Shown: positions 46,573-56,450, counted from the first letter of the stretch. The stretch is 64,000 bases of DNA from Duganella sp. 1411 (GCF_017833525.1 NZ_JAFICD010000005.1:372001-436000), one strand, 5' to 3'. A program made the numbers and translations. The notes: generated from the sequence alone by a model not told the origin.

Positions 46573-48198
46573 ATGAAACTCGCCGATCTGAAGATAGGTG
46601 TGCGGCTGGGCCTGCTGGGCGCGTTCTTTTTCGTCGCGTTGGCGATCGTCGCCACCGGCGGCTGGCGCGCGCTCGATACCAGCAACGCCAACAGCGCGCA
46701 GGCGTTGCAGCGCTCGCTGGCGATCAGCCAGGCCATCGACACCGCGCGCAGCGCCCAGGTCGCGTTCAAGATCCAGGTGCAGGAATGGAAAAACATTCTG
46801 ATACGAGGCAATGACCCGGCGCTGCTGGAGCGCTACACCCAGGCCTTCGTCAAGGCCGGCGACAGCACCCGCGCCGACCTGCAAAAGCTGGCCGGCATGT
46901 TGACCGCGCTGCAACTGAGCACGCCGCTGGTCGACGACGCCATCAAGACCCAGTCCGAGCTGGCGACGCGCTATCTGGCGGCGCTCAAGCAATACGACGC
47001 GGCCAATCCGGACAGCGCCAAGGTGGTCGACAACCTGGTCAAGGGGATGGACCGCGAACCGACCAAAAAGATCGACGACATCGTCGCCTACATCGGCACG
47101 GAGTCGGCCCGCCTGATGGAACAGATGGCGGCGGAGAGCCAAGCGGCGCACGCGCGCGCCGCGCTGGTGATGGGCGCGACGGTGGCGGTGACGCTGGTGG
47201 TCGGCTGCGTGACGGTGTTGTGGCTGATCAAGAGCATCACCGTGCCGCTGCACGCCGCCGTCGGCGTGGCGCAAACGGTGGCCGGCGGCGATCTGCGCAG
47301 CGAGGTGCGGATCGCCAGCAAGGATGAGATCGGCGAGCTGATGGGCGCGCTCAAGGCCATGCAGGGCAATCTGAGCGGCATCGTCGGCAAGGTGCGCGCC
47401 GGCACCGAGACCATCCAGGGGGCGACGGTGGAAATCGCCGCCGGCAATCTGGACCTGTCGGGCCGCACCGAGCAGCAGGCCAGCTCGCTGGAGGAGACGG
47501 CGGCGGCGATGGTGGAGCTGACCACCACGGTGCAGCAGAACAACGCCAACGCCAACGAGGCCAGCAAGCTGGCCGACGTCGCCTCGCAGGTGGCGGTGCG
47601 CGGCGGCGACGCCGTCGAGCAGATGGTGCGGACCATGGGGGCGATCAATGAATCCTCGCGCAAGATCGTCGACATCATCGGCGTGATCGACGGCATCGCC
47701 TTCCAGACCAACATCCTGGCGCTGAACGCGGCGGTGGAGGCGGCGCGCGCGGGCGAGCAGGGGCGCGGCTTCGCGGTGGTGGCCTCCGAGGTGCGCAACC
47801 TGGCGCAGCGCTCGGCGGCGGCGGCCAAGGAAATCAAGGAATTGATCGGCGATTCGGTCACGCGCGTCGAGGCCGGCAGCAGGCTGGCCGGGCAGGCCGG
47901 CGAGACGATGGGCGAGGTGGTCAGCAGCGTGCAGCGGGTGACGGCGATCATCGGCGAGATCTCGGCGGCCAGCGGCGAGCAGCGCGAGGGCATCGAGCAG
48001 GTCAGCATGGCGATCAGCCAGATGGACAGCGTGACCCAGCAGAACGCCGCGCTGGTGGAGCAGGCCGCCGCCGCCGCGGGCGCGCTGGCGCAACAGGCGG
48101 CCAGCCTGTCGGAGGCGGTCAGCGTCTTCAAGCTGGAGGAGCGGGCCCATGCGCCGCAGTTGCCGGCAGCCAAACCGCGTCCGTTGCAAATCGCTTGA
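46573..48198 (+). CDS. Methyl-accepting chemotaxis protein
   Basis: A chemoreceptor of 541 residues. TM1 is at about residues 10-32. A helical periplasmic sensor of about 160 residues (4HB-like, AISQAIDTARSAQVAFKIQ) follows, then TM2 at about 195-217, a HAMP domain, and the long signalling hairpin with the invariant tip GIAFQTNILALNAAVEAARAG. No CheR-binding pentapeptide is at the C-terminus (ends PLQIA). A GGAG site precedes the ATG. The ligand is unknown. Confidence 0.95.
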   Translation: MKLADLKIGVRLGLLGAFFFVALAIVATGGWRALDTSNANSAQALQRSLAISQAIDTARSAQVAFKIQVQEWKNILIRGNDPALLERYTQAFVKAGDSTRADLQKLAGMLTALQLSTPLVDDAIKTQSELATRYLAALKQYDAANPDSAKVVDNLVKGMDREPTKKIDDIVAYIGTESARLMEQMAAESQAAHARAALVMGATVAVTLVVGCVTVLWLIKSITVPLHAAVGVAQTVAGGDLRSEVRIASKDEIGELMGALKAMQGNLSGIVGKVRAGTETIQGATVEIAAGNLDLSGRTEQQASSLEETAAAMVELTTTVQQNNANANEASKLADVASQVAVRGGDAVEQMVRTMGAINESSRKIVDIIGVIDGIAFQTNILALNAAVEAARAGEQGRGFAVVASEVRNLAQRSAAAAKEIKELIGDSVTRVEAGSRLAGQAGETMGEVVSSVQRVTAIIGEISAASGEQREGIEQVSMAISQMDSVTQQNAALVEQAAAAAGALAQQAASLSEAVSVFKLEERAHAPQLPAAKPRPLQIA

Positions 48199-48315
48199 GA
48201 TAGCGTGCGGCACAAGGTTTGACGCCCATCAAGCGCCCGGTCGAACGGGCGTTGATGACTGGTGGTATCTACTATGATTCCTTTTTCACCGCTGCACGGG
48301 ACGAAGAGGGATCGC

Positions 48316-49800
48316 ATGGAGCTCCTATTGCCGGCATTGCTAGGCCTCACACCGTGTCTGCTGGCGCTGTGGTATGGCGCAGCGCGGGTCCGCGTGCTGC
48401 GCCGCCGCTGCGCGCAATTGCAGAGCGCGCTGGCAACCCAGCGCGACAGCGAAACACGGCTCGACTTCATCGCCCACCACGATTGCCTGACGGGCCTGCC
48501 CAACCGGCTGCAATTCCAGCTGCGCCTCGAACACGGCGTGGCCTACGCGCGCCGCCACAAGAGCCTGCTGGCGGTGCTGTTCGTCGACATCGACCGCTTC
48601 AAGCACATCAATGACACGCTCGGCCACGAGGCCGGCGACCAGGTGCTGGTGCAGTTCGCGCAGCGGCTGCGCAAATGCGTGCGCGAGGTCGACACCGTGG
48701 CGCGCCACGGCGGCGACGAGTTCATCCTGCTGCTGACGGAGCTGCGCGGCGCCGACGACGCGCAGCAGGTGGCCGATAAAATCGCCGCCGCCATCGACGC
48801 GCCGTTCTCCATCCACGGCCAGGCGCTGCGGGTGGCCGCCAGCGTCGGCGTGGCGGTCTATCCGGACGACGACGAGCGCATCGAGGACCTGGTCGAGAAG
48901 GCCGACCTGGCGATGTACGCCGCCAAGCAGCGCGGCAATGGCGCCTGCATGCGCTTCGTGCCGAGCATGCAGGTCAAGGCCTATTCCAGGATGATCCTGG
49001 AGGCGGCGCTCAGGCACGCGCTCGAGCACAAGGAATTCATCCTCGCCTACCAGCCCAGGCTCGATTTGCGCGAGCAGCGCATCACCGGCGTCAAGGCGCT
49101 GCTGCGCTGGAATCATCCGGAGCTCGGCCTGGTGATGCCGCTCGACTTCCTGCCGGTGCTCGAGGAGAGCGCGCTGATACTGCCGGTGGGCGCCTGGGCG
49201 CTGGCGACGGCGGCGGCGCAGGCGCGCCACTGGATGGACCGCGGGCATCCGCTGACGGTGTCGGTGCACCTGTCGCCGCGCCAGTTCTACCAGAAGGACA
49301 TCGCCGAGAGCCTTGCCGCGATACTGGAGCGGGCCGGCGTGCCGGGCCACCTGATCGAACTGGAAATCACCGAGGGCATGCTGATCGACCGCAACCAGAA
49401 TTGCGAGGGCACGCTGCGGCGGCTGAAGGAGCTTGGCGTGCGCATTTCGATCAGCGATTTCGGCACCGGCTACGCCTCGCTCAATTATCTGCGGCGCTTT
49501 CCGGTCGACGTGGTCAAGATCGACAAGAGCTTCATCGACGACCTGCACGGCACGCGGCAGCCGCCGGAGACGCCGGGAGGCGTCAAACGGAGCGCCGACG
49601 GTTCGATGGTGCGCGCCATCATCGCGATGGCGCATACGCTCGACATGCGGGTGCTGGCCGGCGGCGTCGAAACCGGCGACCAGCTGGCGCGGCTGATGGC
49701 GATGGACTGCGACGAGGCGTTCGGCTTCTGCCTCAGCGCCGCCGTGCCGCCCGGCGAGGTGGAGGCGCTGCTGGCCAACCGCGACCTGATTACTTCTTAG
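48316..49800 (+). CDS. GGDEF-EAL protein with intact GGDEF and degenerate EAL domain
   Basis: A protein of 494 residues with an N-terminal membrane helix (LLLPALLGLTPCLLALWYGA). The start at 48316 has GAGGGA ahead; the frame opens at 48262. The GGDEF domain is complete (residues 132-136 GGDEF, and the inhibitory RxxD site is R123-D126). The EAL domain has lost its catalytic residues: EAL reads K260-A-L, the Asn of SVNLS is H318, DDFGTG is S380-D381-FGTG, and the Glu of the AEGVE motif is G449. It should therefore make c-di-GMP but not degrade it; the EAL part may bind c-di-GMP or act as a scaffold. The 3' end overlaps the convergent glycosidase gene by 11 bp. Confidence 0.93.
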   Translation: MELLLPALLGLTPCLLALWYGAARVRVLRRRCAQLQSALATQRDSETRLDFIAHHDCLTGLPNRLQFQLRLEHGVAYARRHKSLLAVLFVDIDRFKHINDTLGHEAGDQVLVQFAQRLRKCVREVDTVARHGGDEFILLLTELRGADDAQQVADKIAAAIDAPFSIHGQALRVAASVGVAVYPDDDERIEDLVEKADLAMYAAKQRGNGACMRFVPSMQVKAYSRMILEAALRHALEHKEFILAYQPRLDLREQRITGVKALLRWNHPELGLVMPLDFLPVLEESALILPVGAWALATAAAQARHWMDRGHPLTVSVHLSPRQFYQKDIAESLAAILERAGVPGHLIELEITEGMLIDRNQNCEGTLRRLKELGVRISISDFGTGYASLNYLRRFPVDVVKIDKSFIDDLHGTRQPPETPGGVKRSADGSMVRAIIAMAHTLDMRVLAGGVETGDQLARLMAMDCDEAFGFCLSAAVPPGEVEALLANRDLITS

Positions 49801-52800
49801 CGGCGAAGAACCACGTCAGCGGCAGGTGCACGCGCGCCGCCCACGATTTCTCGTTGTGGACGCCGTCCGGCGACTCGTAAAAATACAGATCCTCGTTTAG
49901 CTTGTAGCCCTGCGCCAGCATGGCGTCGCGCATTTTCAGCGTGTGCTCGATGCCGTCTTTTTTGGAACCGGCATCGAGGTAGAATTTGACCGGCTGGCGC
50001 GCCGGCACGTTCTTGATGAACGCGCCGTCATTCCACCAGAACGACCCCGACACGCCGCCGGCCTTGGAGAATATCTCCGGATGCCGCTGCGCGATGTACA
50101 CCGAAGCGAGGCCGCCCAGCGACGATCCCATGATGGCGGTGTGTTCGCGGTCGGGCAGGGTGCGCAGGTTGGCGTCGGCCCAAGGTTTGACGGTATCGAC
50201 GATGAAGGCCATGTAGGCGTCGATTTTGCCGCCGCCGTGTTTCGGATCGCAGCAGGGCGTGTATTCGTCCATGCGGTCCTTGGTGTTGTCGATGCCGACG
50301 ACGATGGCCGGCTCGATGGCGCCGGCGGCGATCAGGCGGTCCATGGTGGTGCCGACGTCCCATGCGACGCCGAACGAGGCGGTCTTGGCGTCGAACAGGT
50401 TCTGGCCATCGTGCATGTACAGGACCGGATAGCGGCGCTGTGGATAGTCCTCGTACCCCGGCGGCAGGTAGATGCGCAGATTGCGGCTGTTGCCCAACTG
50501 CGGCGACGCGAATTGTTCGACGATGCGGATGGTGCCGGCCGGCGCGGTCGCGGCGGAGGTGCCGGCGCTGGCATCGTCCGCCGGCGCGGCCGGCATCACG
50601 CGCACGCCGTGGATGTCGAACTGGTTCGACGGTCCTTTCACGCCACCGGCATCGCTGTAGGTGGTGTTACTTTTCAGGTAGGTCATATTGTAGTGGTCCT
50701 CCAGTTCCAGGCGGTAGCGGCCGGCCTTGAGCGCGGCGCGGATCGGCGTCGAATACGACGGGCCTGCGCGCTCCGGCGAGTGCGGCAGCTGCACCACGCC
50801 GCTGGCGACGACCTTGCCGCCATCGTCCTTCAATGACAGCCATTTTACGCCGCCGCTGATGCCCAGGTTGATCTGGTGCGCGGTGTTGCGGTATTTGATT
50901 TGCAGCGCGTAGCTGCCGTCGCGCCCCACCTCGATGTCGCGCACCGCGAATTTGTCGGACGGCTTGCCCCAGCCGGCGATGCGTCCATCGGTGGCGGCGA
51001 TGCTGGATTCCACGCGGGCGTCGCCGGCGCCGATTTCCACACCGGTGGCCAGGCATGCGGGCGCGCTGTGGTGGCTGCGGTTTCCGGAACCGTTGTACAT
51101 CGCCTCCACCGCGTAGCACAGGTTTCCGCCTTTGCCGGACGCCGGCGCGCGGCGGTCGGCCCATGTGTTTGCGGTGATGCGTTGGGTGGCCAGCTTGCCG
51201 TTGCGGTAGATGTTATAGGCGACACCTTTGCCGGCACCCGGATGTGCGATATGCAGCGTGGGGAAGCCGTAGGTGCCGCGTTCCAGTTTGACGATGCGCG
51301 GCTCGGGCGGCGCGTACACCGCTTGATCCGCCACCAGCGGCTTGGCGGCGACGTCGCGCCTTTCCTGGCGTCCCGGCAGCAATTGGCCCAGGCGGATGTC
51401 GATCTGGTTGTCGTCGCCCAGCGCGGACCAATCGAGCGATTGCGTGGCGGCCTTGCCGTTCAATGTCACGCCGTCGACCGTGTAGTAGCCGTTCGTGCCG
51501 GAAGGCGCGGCGGCGGGCAGCAGAAGGCGGACGCGCAGGCGCTTGCCGCGCACGGTCAGGTTATTCAGCGTGGCCGTGTCGGAGCCGGGGAAGGCCTCGC
51601 GCCGCAGCTTGGCCGTGACGAACGGCCGCAGCGCGATGCCGCTGTCGGTGGTCCGCACGCCGAACACCTCGCCCACCACCATGCCCAGATAGGCGCCCAC
51701 GGACCACAGCTGGCGGCGCGAGTTGACCACCGGCCCGCTCAGATCGAGTTGCTTGCCGGCGACCTTGCGTTTATCCTCCAGCATCGGCTGGCCGGATAGC
51801 CATTCCAGGTTCTCCATGTTGGACAGGTTCAGCGCGGCGCCGCGCATCAGCGTGTCGTACGCGGCGTCGGCCACGGCCACGTTGCCGTGCATCGTCGCCG
51901 CCTTCAAGCCATACGCGGTCACGAAAGGCCACATGGCGCGGTTGTGATAGACCGCCGTATCGGTCTGCTGTGGATAGATCACCGGCGCGCCGAACGGGCC
52001 ATGCGGATAATGCGCCAGGATGCTTTGCGCCTGCCGTTCGTCGGCGATGCCGGTGACGATGGCCAGCGATTGTCCCAGCCAGTCGTACTTGTACATCGGC
52101 GCGCCGTCGAAATGGCCGGCGGTCAGGCTGCTGTACATGCCGGTGTCGGCCTGCCAGAAGCGCTGGTTGATGGCGCGCTTCAGGTCCGCCGCCCATGCCG
52201 CGTACTTCCCGGCCAGCGCCTTGTCGCCCTGTTCGGCCGCCAGTTGGGCCGCCAGGGTCAGCGCCTTGTAGTGGCCGGCGTTGGTCGACAGCGCCTTCGA
52301 CGTCGCCATGCTGGCCAGGTCGCCCGGTATCCAGGCGGCATAGCTTTGTTCGCGCCAGTCGAGGAAGGACTGTTCGCCGTTGTACAAGCCATCGGCGCGG
52401 TCGTAGACGGCGACCCTGTCGTTCTCCAGCGTGTTGGCGAGGGCCTTCAACGCGGTGGCGGCGAAGGCGCGGCGCTGTTCCGGCGCCAGCGCCTTGAGCG
52501 CCTCGTCGGCGCCGAACGCCCAGCTGACACGGTCGGTGCTGACCGGCCAGCTGCCGCCGCTGCCGGTGTCCTGGATGATCTGCAGGCCGTCGGCGCCGCC
52601 GGCGACGTGCGCGCCGGGTTGGACGCCGTCGCGGTAGCCGGACAACTTGAATTCCAGCGAGTTGCGCACGCGCTGCGGGTCCAGCATGCCCAGGCCGAGC
52701 GACGCGGCATACGACAGGTCGCGGGTCCACACGTAGTGCCACAACTCGCCGGTCTCGAAACACTCGCAGGCGATGGCCTTGCCGCCGTTGTAGCTGCCGT

Positions 52801-53122
52801 CGCGGATTTCGCTCACCGAGTCCTGCTTCATCTCCGCGCCGGCCAGCGCGAACAGGGCGTCGAAGGCGAGGCTGCCGCTGCGGACGGTCGGCAGCCCGGC
52901 GGACTCCCGGTAGGCCACCTGCTGCTTGCCGCCTTCGCGCACGCGCATCGCGGTCGCCTGCGTGTAGCCGCGCAGCGCGGCGCCGGCGTCCGGCGTGGTG
53001 TAGCGGACGGTCTCCTGCTTGCCGTCCCAAGTCGGATAGCTGGCGGTGGCGCTCGATGCGGCCAGCGCTGCCGGCATGGCAAAGGATAGCGCGGCGCACA
53101 ACGCGGTCAGGCGGTAGGTCAT
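49790..53122 (-). CDS. Secreted glycosidase-esterase fusion (alpha/alpha toroid GH plus enterochelin esterase-like domain)
   Basis: A large secreted protein of 1110 residues with signal peptide LCAALSFAMPAALAA. Residues about 60-600 look like an (alpha/alpha)6 toroid glycosidase, as in GH15/GH63/GH37-like or glycogen-debranching-type enzymes (TGELWHYVWTRDLSYAASLG, GADGLQIIQDTGSGGSWPV, PAVIYPQQ-like region, NLEWLSGQPMLED). Residues about 600-850 resemble fibronectin/carbohydrate-binding modules. Residues about 870-1110 are a putative esterase (PF00756) with nucleophile S1001 in GSSLGG and a late His in SPDGVHNEKSW. It is divergent from a TonB-dependent receptor. The exact glycan and the glycosidase family are not certain. 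Confidence 0.8.
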   Translation of the reverse strand: MTYRLTALCAALSFAMPAALAASSATASYPTWDGKQETVRYTTPDAGAALRGYTQATAMRVREGGKQQVAYRESAGLPTVRSGSLAFDALFALAGAEMKQDSVSEIRDGSYNGGKAIACECFETGELWHYVWTRDLSYAASLGLGMLDPQRVRNSLEFKLSGYRDGVQPGAHVAGGADGLQIIQDTGSGGSWPVSTDRVSWAFGADEALKALAPEQRRAFAATALKALANTLENDRVAVYDRADGLYNGEQSFLDWREQSYAAWIPGDLASMATSKALSTNAGHYKALTLAAQLAAEQGDKALAGKYAAWAADLKRAINQRFWQADTGMYSSLTAGHFDGAPMYKYDWLGQSLAIVTGIADERQAQSILAHYPHGPFGAPVIYPQQTDTAVYHNRAMWPFVTAYGLKAATMHGNVAVADAAYDTLMRGAALNLSNMENLEWLSGQPMLEDKRKVAGKQLDLSGPVVNSRRQLWSVGAYLGMVVGEVFGVRTTDSGIALRPFVTAKLRREAFPGSDTATLNNLTVRGKRLRVRLLLPAAAPSGTNGYYTVDGVTLNGKAATQSLDWSALGDDNQIDIRLGQLLPGRQERRDVAAKPLVADQAVYAPPEPRIVKLERGTYGFPTLHIAHPGAGKGVAYNIYRNGKLATQRITANTWADRRAPASGKGGNLCYAVEAMYNGSGNRSHHSAPACLATGVEIGAGDARVESSIAATDGRIAGWGKPSDKFAVRDIEVGRDGSYALQIKYRNTAHQINLGISGGVKWLSLKDDGGKVVASGVVQLPHSPERAGPSYSTPIRAALKAGRYRLELEDHYNMTYLKSNTTYSDAGGVKGPSNQFDIHGVRVMPAAPADDASAGTSAATAPAGTIRIVEQFASPQLGNSRNLRIYLPPGYEDYPQRRYPVLYMHDGQNLFDAKTASFGVAWDVGTTMDRLIAAGAIEPAIVVGIDNTKDRMDEYTPCCDPKHGGGKIDAYMAFIVDTVKPWADANLRTLPDREHTAIMGSSLGGLASVYIAQRHPEIFSKAGGVSGSFWWNDGAFIKNVPARQPVKFYLDAGSKKDGIEHTLKMRDAMLAQGYKLNEDLYFYESPDGVHNEKSWAARVHLPLTWFFAAKK

Positions 53123-53162
53123 TGTTCGATCTCCAGTATCAGCGCTGAGCGACCGGCTTTGC

Positions 53163-53175
53163 GTAGTCGTACTAC
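53163..53175. promoter_or_regulatory. Palindrome GTAGT-N3-ACTAC, copy 1
   Basis: The sequence GTAGTCGTACTAC is a perfect 5-bp inverted repeat with a 3-base centre, 41 bp before the glycosidase-esterase start codon. It is a candidate operator shared with copy 2. Confidence 0.5.
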
Positions 53176-53416
53176 AGCACCGTATTTTGTGTTTTTAGCT
53201 GCGTTTTTCGCGCTTAGCTTGAAAATGCCTCGAATCTGCACGTCGTCGAACGGCGGCCGACAGCGAAATTTACCCGAAATACAGAAACTGTGTGGTTTTC
53301 CGGCATCAACTCGGGCTCAGCCGCAATTTCGCGCACGCCACAGCCATCGGTAGGCTTGCAAGACGACAGTAAACTGACATTTGCTTTCAAAAATACGTCA
53401 TTTTTTCGGAAAATCT

Positions 53417-53429
53417 GTAGTTCTACTAC
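53417..53429. promoter_or_regulatory. Palindrome GTAGT-N3-ACTAC, copy 2
   Basis: GTAGTTCTACTAC has the same arms and spacing as copy 1; with the outer bases it extends to TGTAGT-N3-ACTACA. It lies 107 bp upstream of the receptor promoter candidate. Confidence 0.5.
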
Positions 53430-53535
53430 ATATGATTTGGTGCTTCCGTGTAGTGGAAATACAACGGCGAGGTATTCATCATAGGGAGGTCGCCACTGCT
53501 CAGGCCCCGCAATCAGTAGGTAAACAGAAGTTCAA

Positions 53536-53563
53536 TTGACAGTGAATCTAGTTTTAGTACAAA
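53536..53563 (+). promoter_or_regulatory. Promoter candidate of the TonB-dependent receptor
   Basis: A -35 TTGACA (53536-53541), 16-bp spacer and -10 TACAAA (53558-53563), in an AT-rich stretch. It leaves a leader of about 115 nt before the receptor start. Confidence 0.45.
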
Positions 53564-53687
53564 ATTCTCGCCAGAACGTCTTGAGAACGTCAGCTTTCCT
53601 TGGATCCCGTGTAGTTGTGACGCCCCCCGAATGCGGTGCGCCAGATGTTGCGGGAAATTAATTTATGTCGTGTTGAGGGGACATTGA

Positions 53688-56426
53688 ATGAGTATTTTCG
53701 CAAATAAGCGCAGCAAGACCGCTGCATTTCCATTGAAGCCGGTCGCAGCGGGGTGCGCTTTGTTTGTAGCAGCGTTCGCCAGCCCGGCATACGCCCAGAC
53801 CGCCGAAGCACCGGTGGCGGGCGAGGCGCCGATCGCTTCGGTCGTGGTCTCCGGCATCCGTCGCGGCATCGAGGGCGCCATCTCGGTCAAGAAGGACTCC
53901 AGCTCCATCGTTGAAGCCATTTCCGCCGAAGACATCGGCAAGCTGCCGGACGTCAGCATCGCCGAGTCGATCTCGCGCCTGCCAGGCCTGGCCGCCCAGC
54001 GCGTCGCCGGCCGTGCCCAAGTCATCAGCGTGCGCGGCCTGTCGCCGGACTTTTCGACCACCTTGTTGAACGGCCGCGAGCAGGTCAGCACCGGCGACAA
54101 CCGCAGCGTCGAATTCGACCAATACCCGTCCGAGCTGATGAGCGGCGTGACGGTCTACAAGACGCCTGACGCCGGCCTGGTCGGCCAGGGTTTGTCCGGC
54201 ACCATCGACATGCAAACCGTGCGTCCGCTGAACTTCTCGGGCCGCACCGTGGCGCTGAACGCCCGTGGCGAGAAGAACTCGCTGGGCAAGATCGGCAACG
54301 CCAAGGACACCGGCAACCGCTTCAGCGCCAGCTACATCGACCAGTTCGCCAACCGCACGATCGGCGTCGCGCTCGGCTACGCGCACCTGGAAACCCCGAT
54401 CCTGTCCAATGAGACCGGCCTGTACGAGCCATGGAAACGCGACGCGCGCAACGGCCTGCCGGCCGGCACCTTCGCCTCGAACGGCATCAAGGCCGTGGCC
54501 CGCAGCGGCGAGAACCAGCGCGACGGCGTGATGGGCGTGCTGCAATACCGTCCGAACAAGCAATGGACCAGCATCGTCGACGTGTACGCGTCGCGCTTCA
54601 AGGCCGAGGAAACCGCCAACCAGCTCGAGATTTCGCTGGAGCAGGGCGAGTCGAACTACAACCCGGTCCAGGTCAACAACGGCACCATCGCCAGCGGCAC
54701 GCTCAACAATGTCCGCCCGCTGGTGCGCGGCATGTACAACAAGCGCAAGGATGACATCCGCGCCGTCGGCTGGAGCAATGAATTCCGCAACAACGACTTC
54801 ACCATCTTCGCCGACCTGAACTACTCGAAGGCCAAGCGCAACGAGCTGAGCCTGGAAAACAACCTGCAATACAGCAACGGCGGCGCCTCGGCCCTGCTGG
54901 ACAAGGTCAACTTGGGCTACGGCAACGGCGGCTATTCGCGCCTGACCACCGGCATCGATTACAGCAACCCGGCCAACCTGTACGTCGGCAACACCATCTA
55001 CGGCTCCGGCTACGGCAAGGTGCCGAGCGTGGAAGACGAACTGAAGGGCGCCAAGCTGACCGCCAACGTGCGCGCCGGCGGCGCGCTGGAAAAAGCGTTC
55101 TCCAGCTTTGACTTCGGCGTCAACTACGCCGACCGCAGCAAGAGCAAGCGCCAGCCGGAAGGCAGCATCAACCTGGTCGGCGCGCCGGTATCCGTCCCTG
55201 GCAGCCTGCAATATGGCAATGTCGACCTCGGCTTCGCCGGCGCCGGTTCGATTCCGACCTGGAACGTGCCGGGCATGGTCAGCCAGTTCATGTCGTTCCA
55301 GCCGAGCGAAGATTTGACCTACCTGATCCCGAAAGCGTGGACGGTCAACGAGAAAGTCGTCACCAGCTTCGCCAAGGCCAACATCGAAGCGGAACTGAGC
55401 CCGGCGGTCAGCCTGCGCGGCAATATCGGCGTGCAGATGCAGAACACCAGCCAGTCGTCCGACTCGCGCTATGTCGACAACAGCGCCCCGGTCGGCAGCC
55501 AGATCAAGCCTGTCCACGACGGCAAGAGCTACACCGACTTCCTGCCAAGCATGAACCTGGCCTTCGGTTTCGAACACGATCAGACCGTGCGTGTAGGCCT
55601 GGCCAAGCAACTGGCGCGTCCACGGGTGGACCAGATGCGCTCGGCGCTGGAGATCAACGTCGACACCACCAAGCGCGAGCCGAACGCCAGCGGCGGCAAT
55701 GCCAAGCTGGACCCATGGCGCGCCAAGGCGTTCGACATTTCGTACGAGAAGTATTTCGACAAGAAAGCGTATGTCGCCGCCGCCGCGTTCTTCAAGAAGC
55801 TGGACACCTACATCTTCACCCAGACCAAGAGCTACGACTTCTCCAACTACTTCCCGGCAAGCTACCTGATGCCGGACGGTCGTCCGCTGGCCTCGCGCAC
55901 CGGCAACTACACCGCCGCCTATAACGGCAACGGCGGCATCCTGAAAGGCGTGGAGCTGTCCGGTTCGATGCCGCTGAACATGTTGACGCCGGTACTGGAC
56001 GGCTTCGGCGTCAGCGCCAGCGCCACCTACACCGACAGCAAGATCAGCATTGAAGATCCGAGCGGCAGCATCGGCTCGAACATCCCGCTGCCGGGCTTGT
56101 CCAAGCGCACCACCAACCTGACGGCGTACTACGAGAAGAATGGTTTCGAAACGCGCATCAGCCAGCGTCGTCGTTCCGACTTCGTCGGCGAGATCGGCAA
56201 CTTCTCGAACGACCGCGCGCTGCGCTACGTGGTGGGTGAGAACGTGGTCGACTTCCAGATCGGCTACACCTTCAACAGCGGCGCCATGAAGGGCGTGGGG
56301 CTGGTCCTGCAGGTCAACAACCTGCGCAACGCCGCTTACGAAACCTACAACGGCGACCGCGCCCAGCAGCTCGAATACGCCAAGTACGGCCGCACGGTTA
56401 TCGCCGGCGTCAACTACAAGTTCTAA
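53688..56426 (+). CDS. TonB-dependent receptor (TonB-Xanth-Caul type, glycan uptake)
   Basis: An outer membrane receptor of 912 residues. A signal peptide (VAAGCALFVAAFASPAYAQ) is followed by a plug domain (VVVSGIRRGIEGAISVKKDSSS, EDIGKLPDVSIAESISRLPG, ISVRGLSPDFSTTLLNGRE) and a beta-barrel ending in aromatic RTVIAGVNYKF. The plug motif is that of the large TonB receptor subfamily which imports glycans in Xanthomonas, Caulobacter and relatives. Its position between the glycosidase-esterase and a GH31 glucosidase points to an alpha-glucan oligosaccharide as substrate. GAGGGG lies ahead of the ATG and a strong terminator follows the stop. Confidence 0.95.
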   Translation: MSIFANKRSKTAAFPLKPVAAGCALFVAAFASPAYAQTAEAPVAGEAPIASVVVSGIRRGIEGAISVKKDSSSIVEAISAEDIGKLPDVSIAESISRLPGLAAQRVAGRAQVISVRGLSPDFSTTLLNGREQVSTGDNRSVEFDQYPSELMSGVTVYKTPDAGLVGQGLSGTIDMQTVRPLNFSGRTVALNARGEKNSLGKIGNAKDTGNRFSASYIDQFANRTIGVALGYAHLETPILSNETGLYEPWKRDARNGLPAGTFASNGIKAVARSGENQRDGVMGVLQYRPNKQWTSIVDVYASRFKAEETANQLEISLEQGESNYNPVQVNNGTIASGTLNNVRPLVRGMYNKRKDDIRAVGWSNEFRNNDFTIFADLNYSKAKRNELSLENNLQYSNGGASALLDKVNLGYGNGGYSRLTTGIDYSNPANLYVGNTIYGSGYGKVPSVEDELKGAKLTANVRAGGALEKAFSSFDFGVNYADRSKSKRQPEGSINLVGAPVSVPGSLQYGNVDLGFAGAGSIPTWNVPGMVSQFMSFQPSEDLTYLIPKAWTVNEKVVTSFAKANIEAELSPAVSLRGNIGVQMQNTSQSSDSRYVDNSAPVGSQIKPVHDGKSYTDFLPSMNLAFGFEHDQTVRVGLAKQLARPRVDQMRSALEINVDTTKREPNASGGNAKLDPWRAKAFDISYEKYFDKKAYVAAAAFFKKLDTYIFTQTKSYDFSNYFPASYLMPDGRPLASRTGNYTAAYNGNGGILKGVELSGSMPLNMLTPVLDGFGVSASATYTDSKISIEDPSGSIGSNIPLPGLSKRTTNLTAYYEKNGFETRISQRRRSDFVGEIGNFSNDRALRYVVGENVVDFQIGYTFNSGAMKGVGLVLQVNNLRNAAYETYNGDRAQQLEYAKYGRTVIAGVNYKF

Positions 56427-56450
56427 AGCGCTTGTATCTCCGCTCTTCAG

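Larger units (their letters stand above)
53123..53687. other. Long divergent regulatory region between the glycosidase-esterase and TonB receptor genes
   Basis: The 565-bp gap is AT-richer than its surroundings and holds no gene. It contains two matching 13-bp palindromes and a promoter candidate for the receptor, listed separately. Confidence 0.7.
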
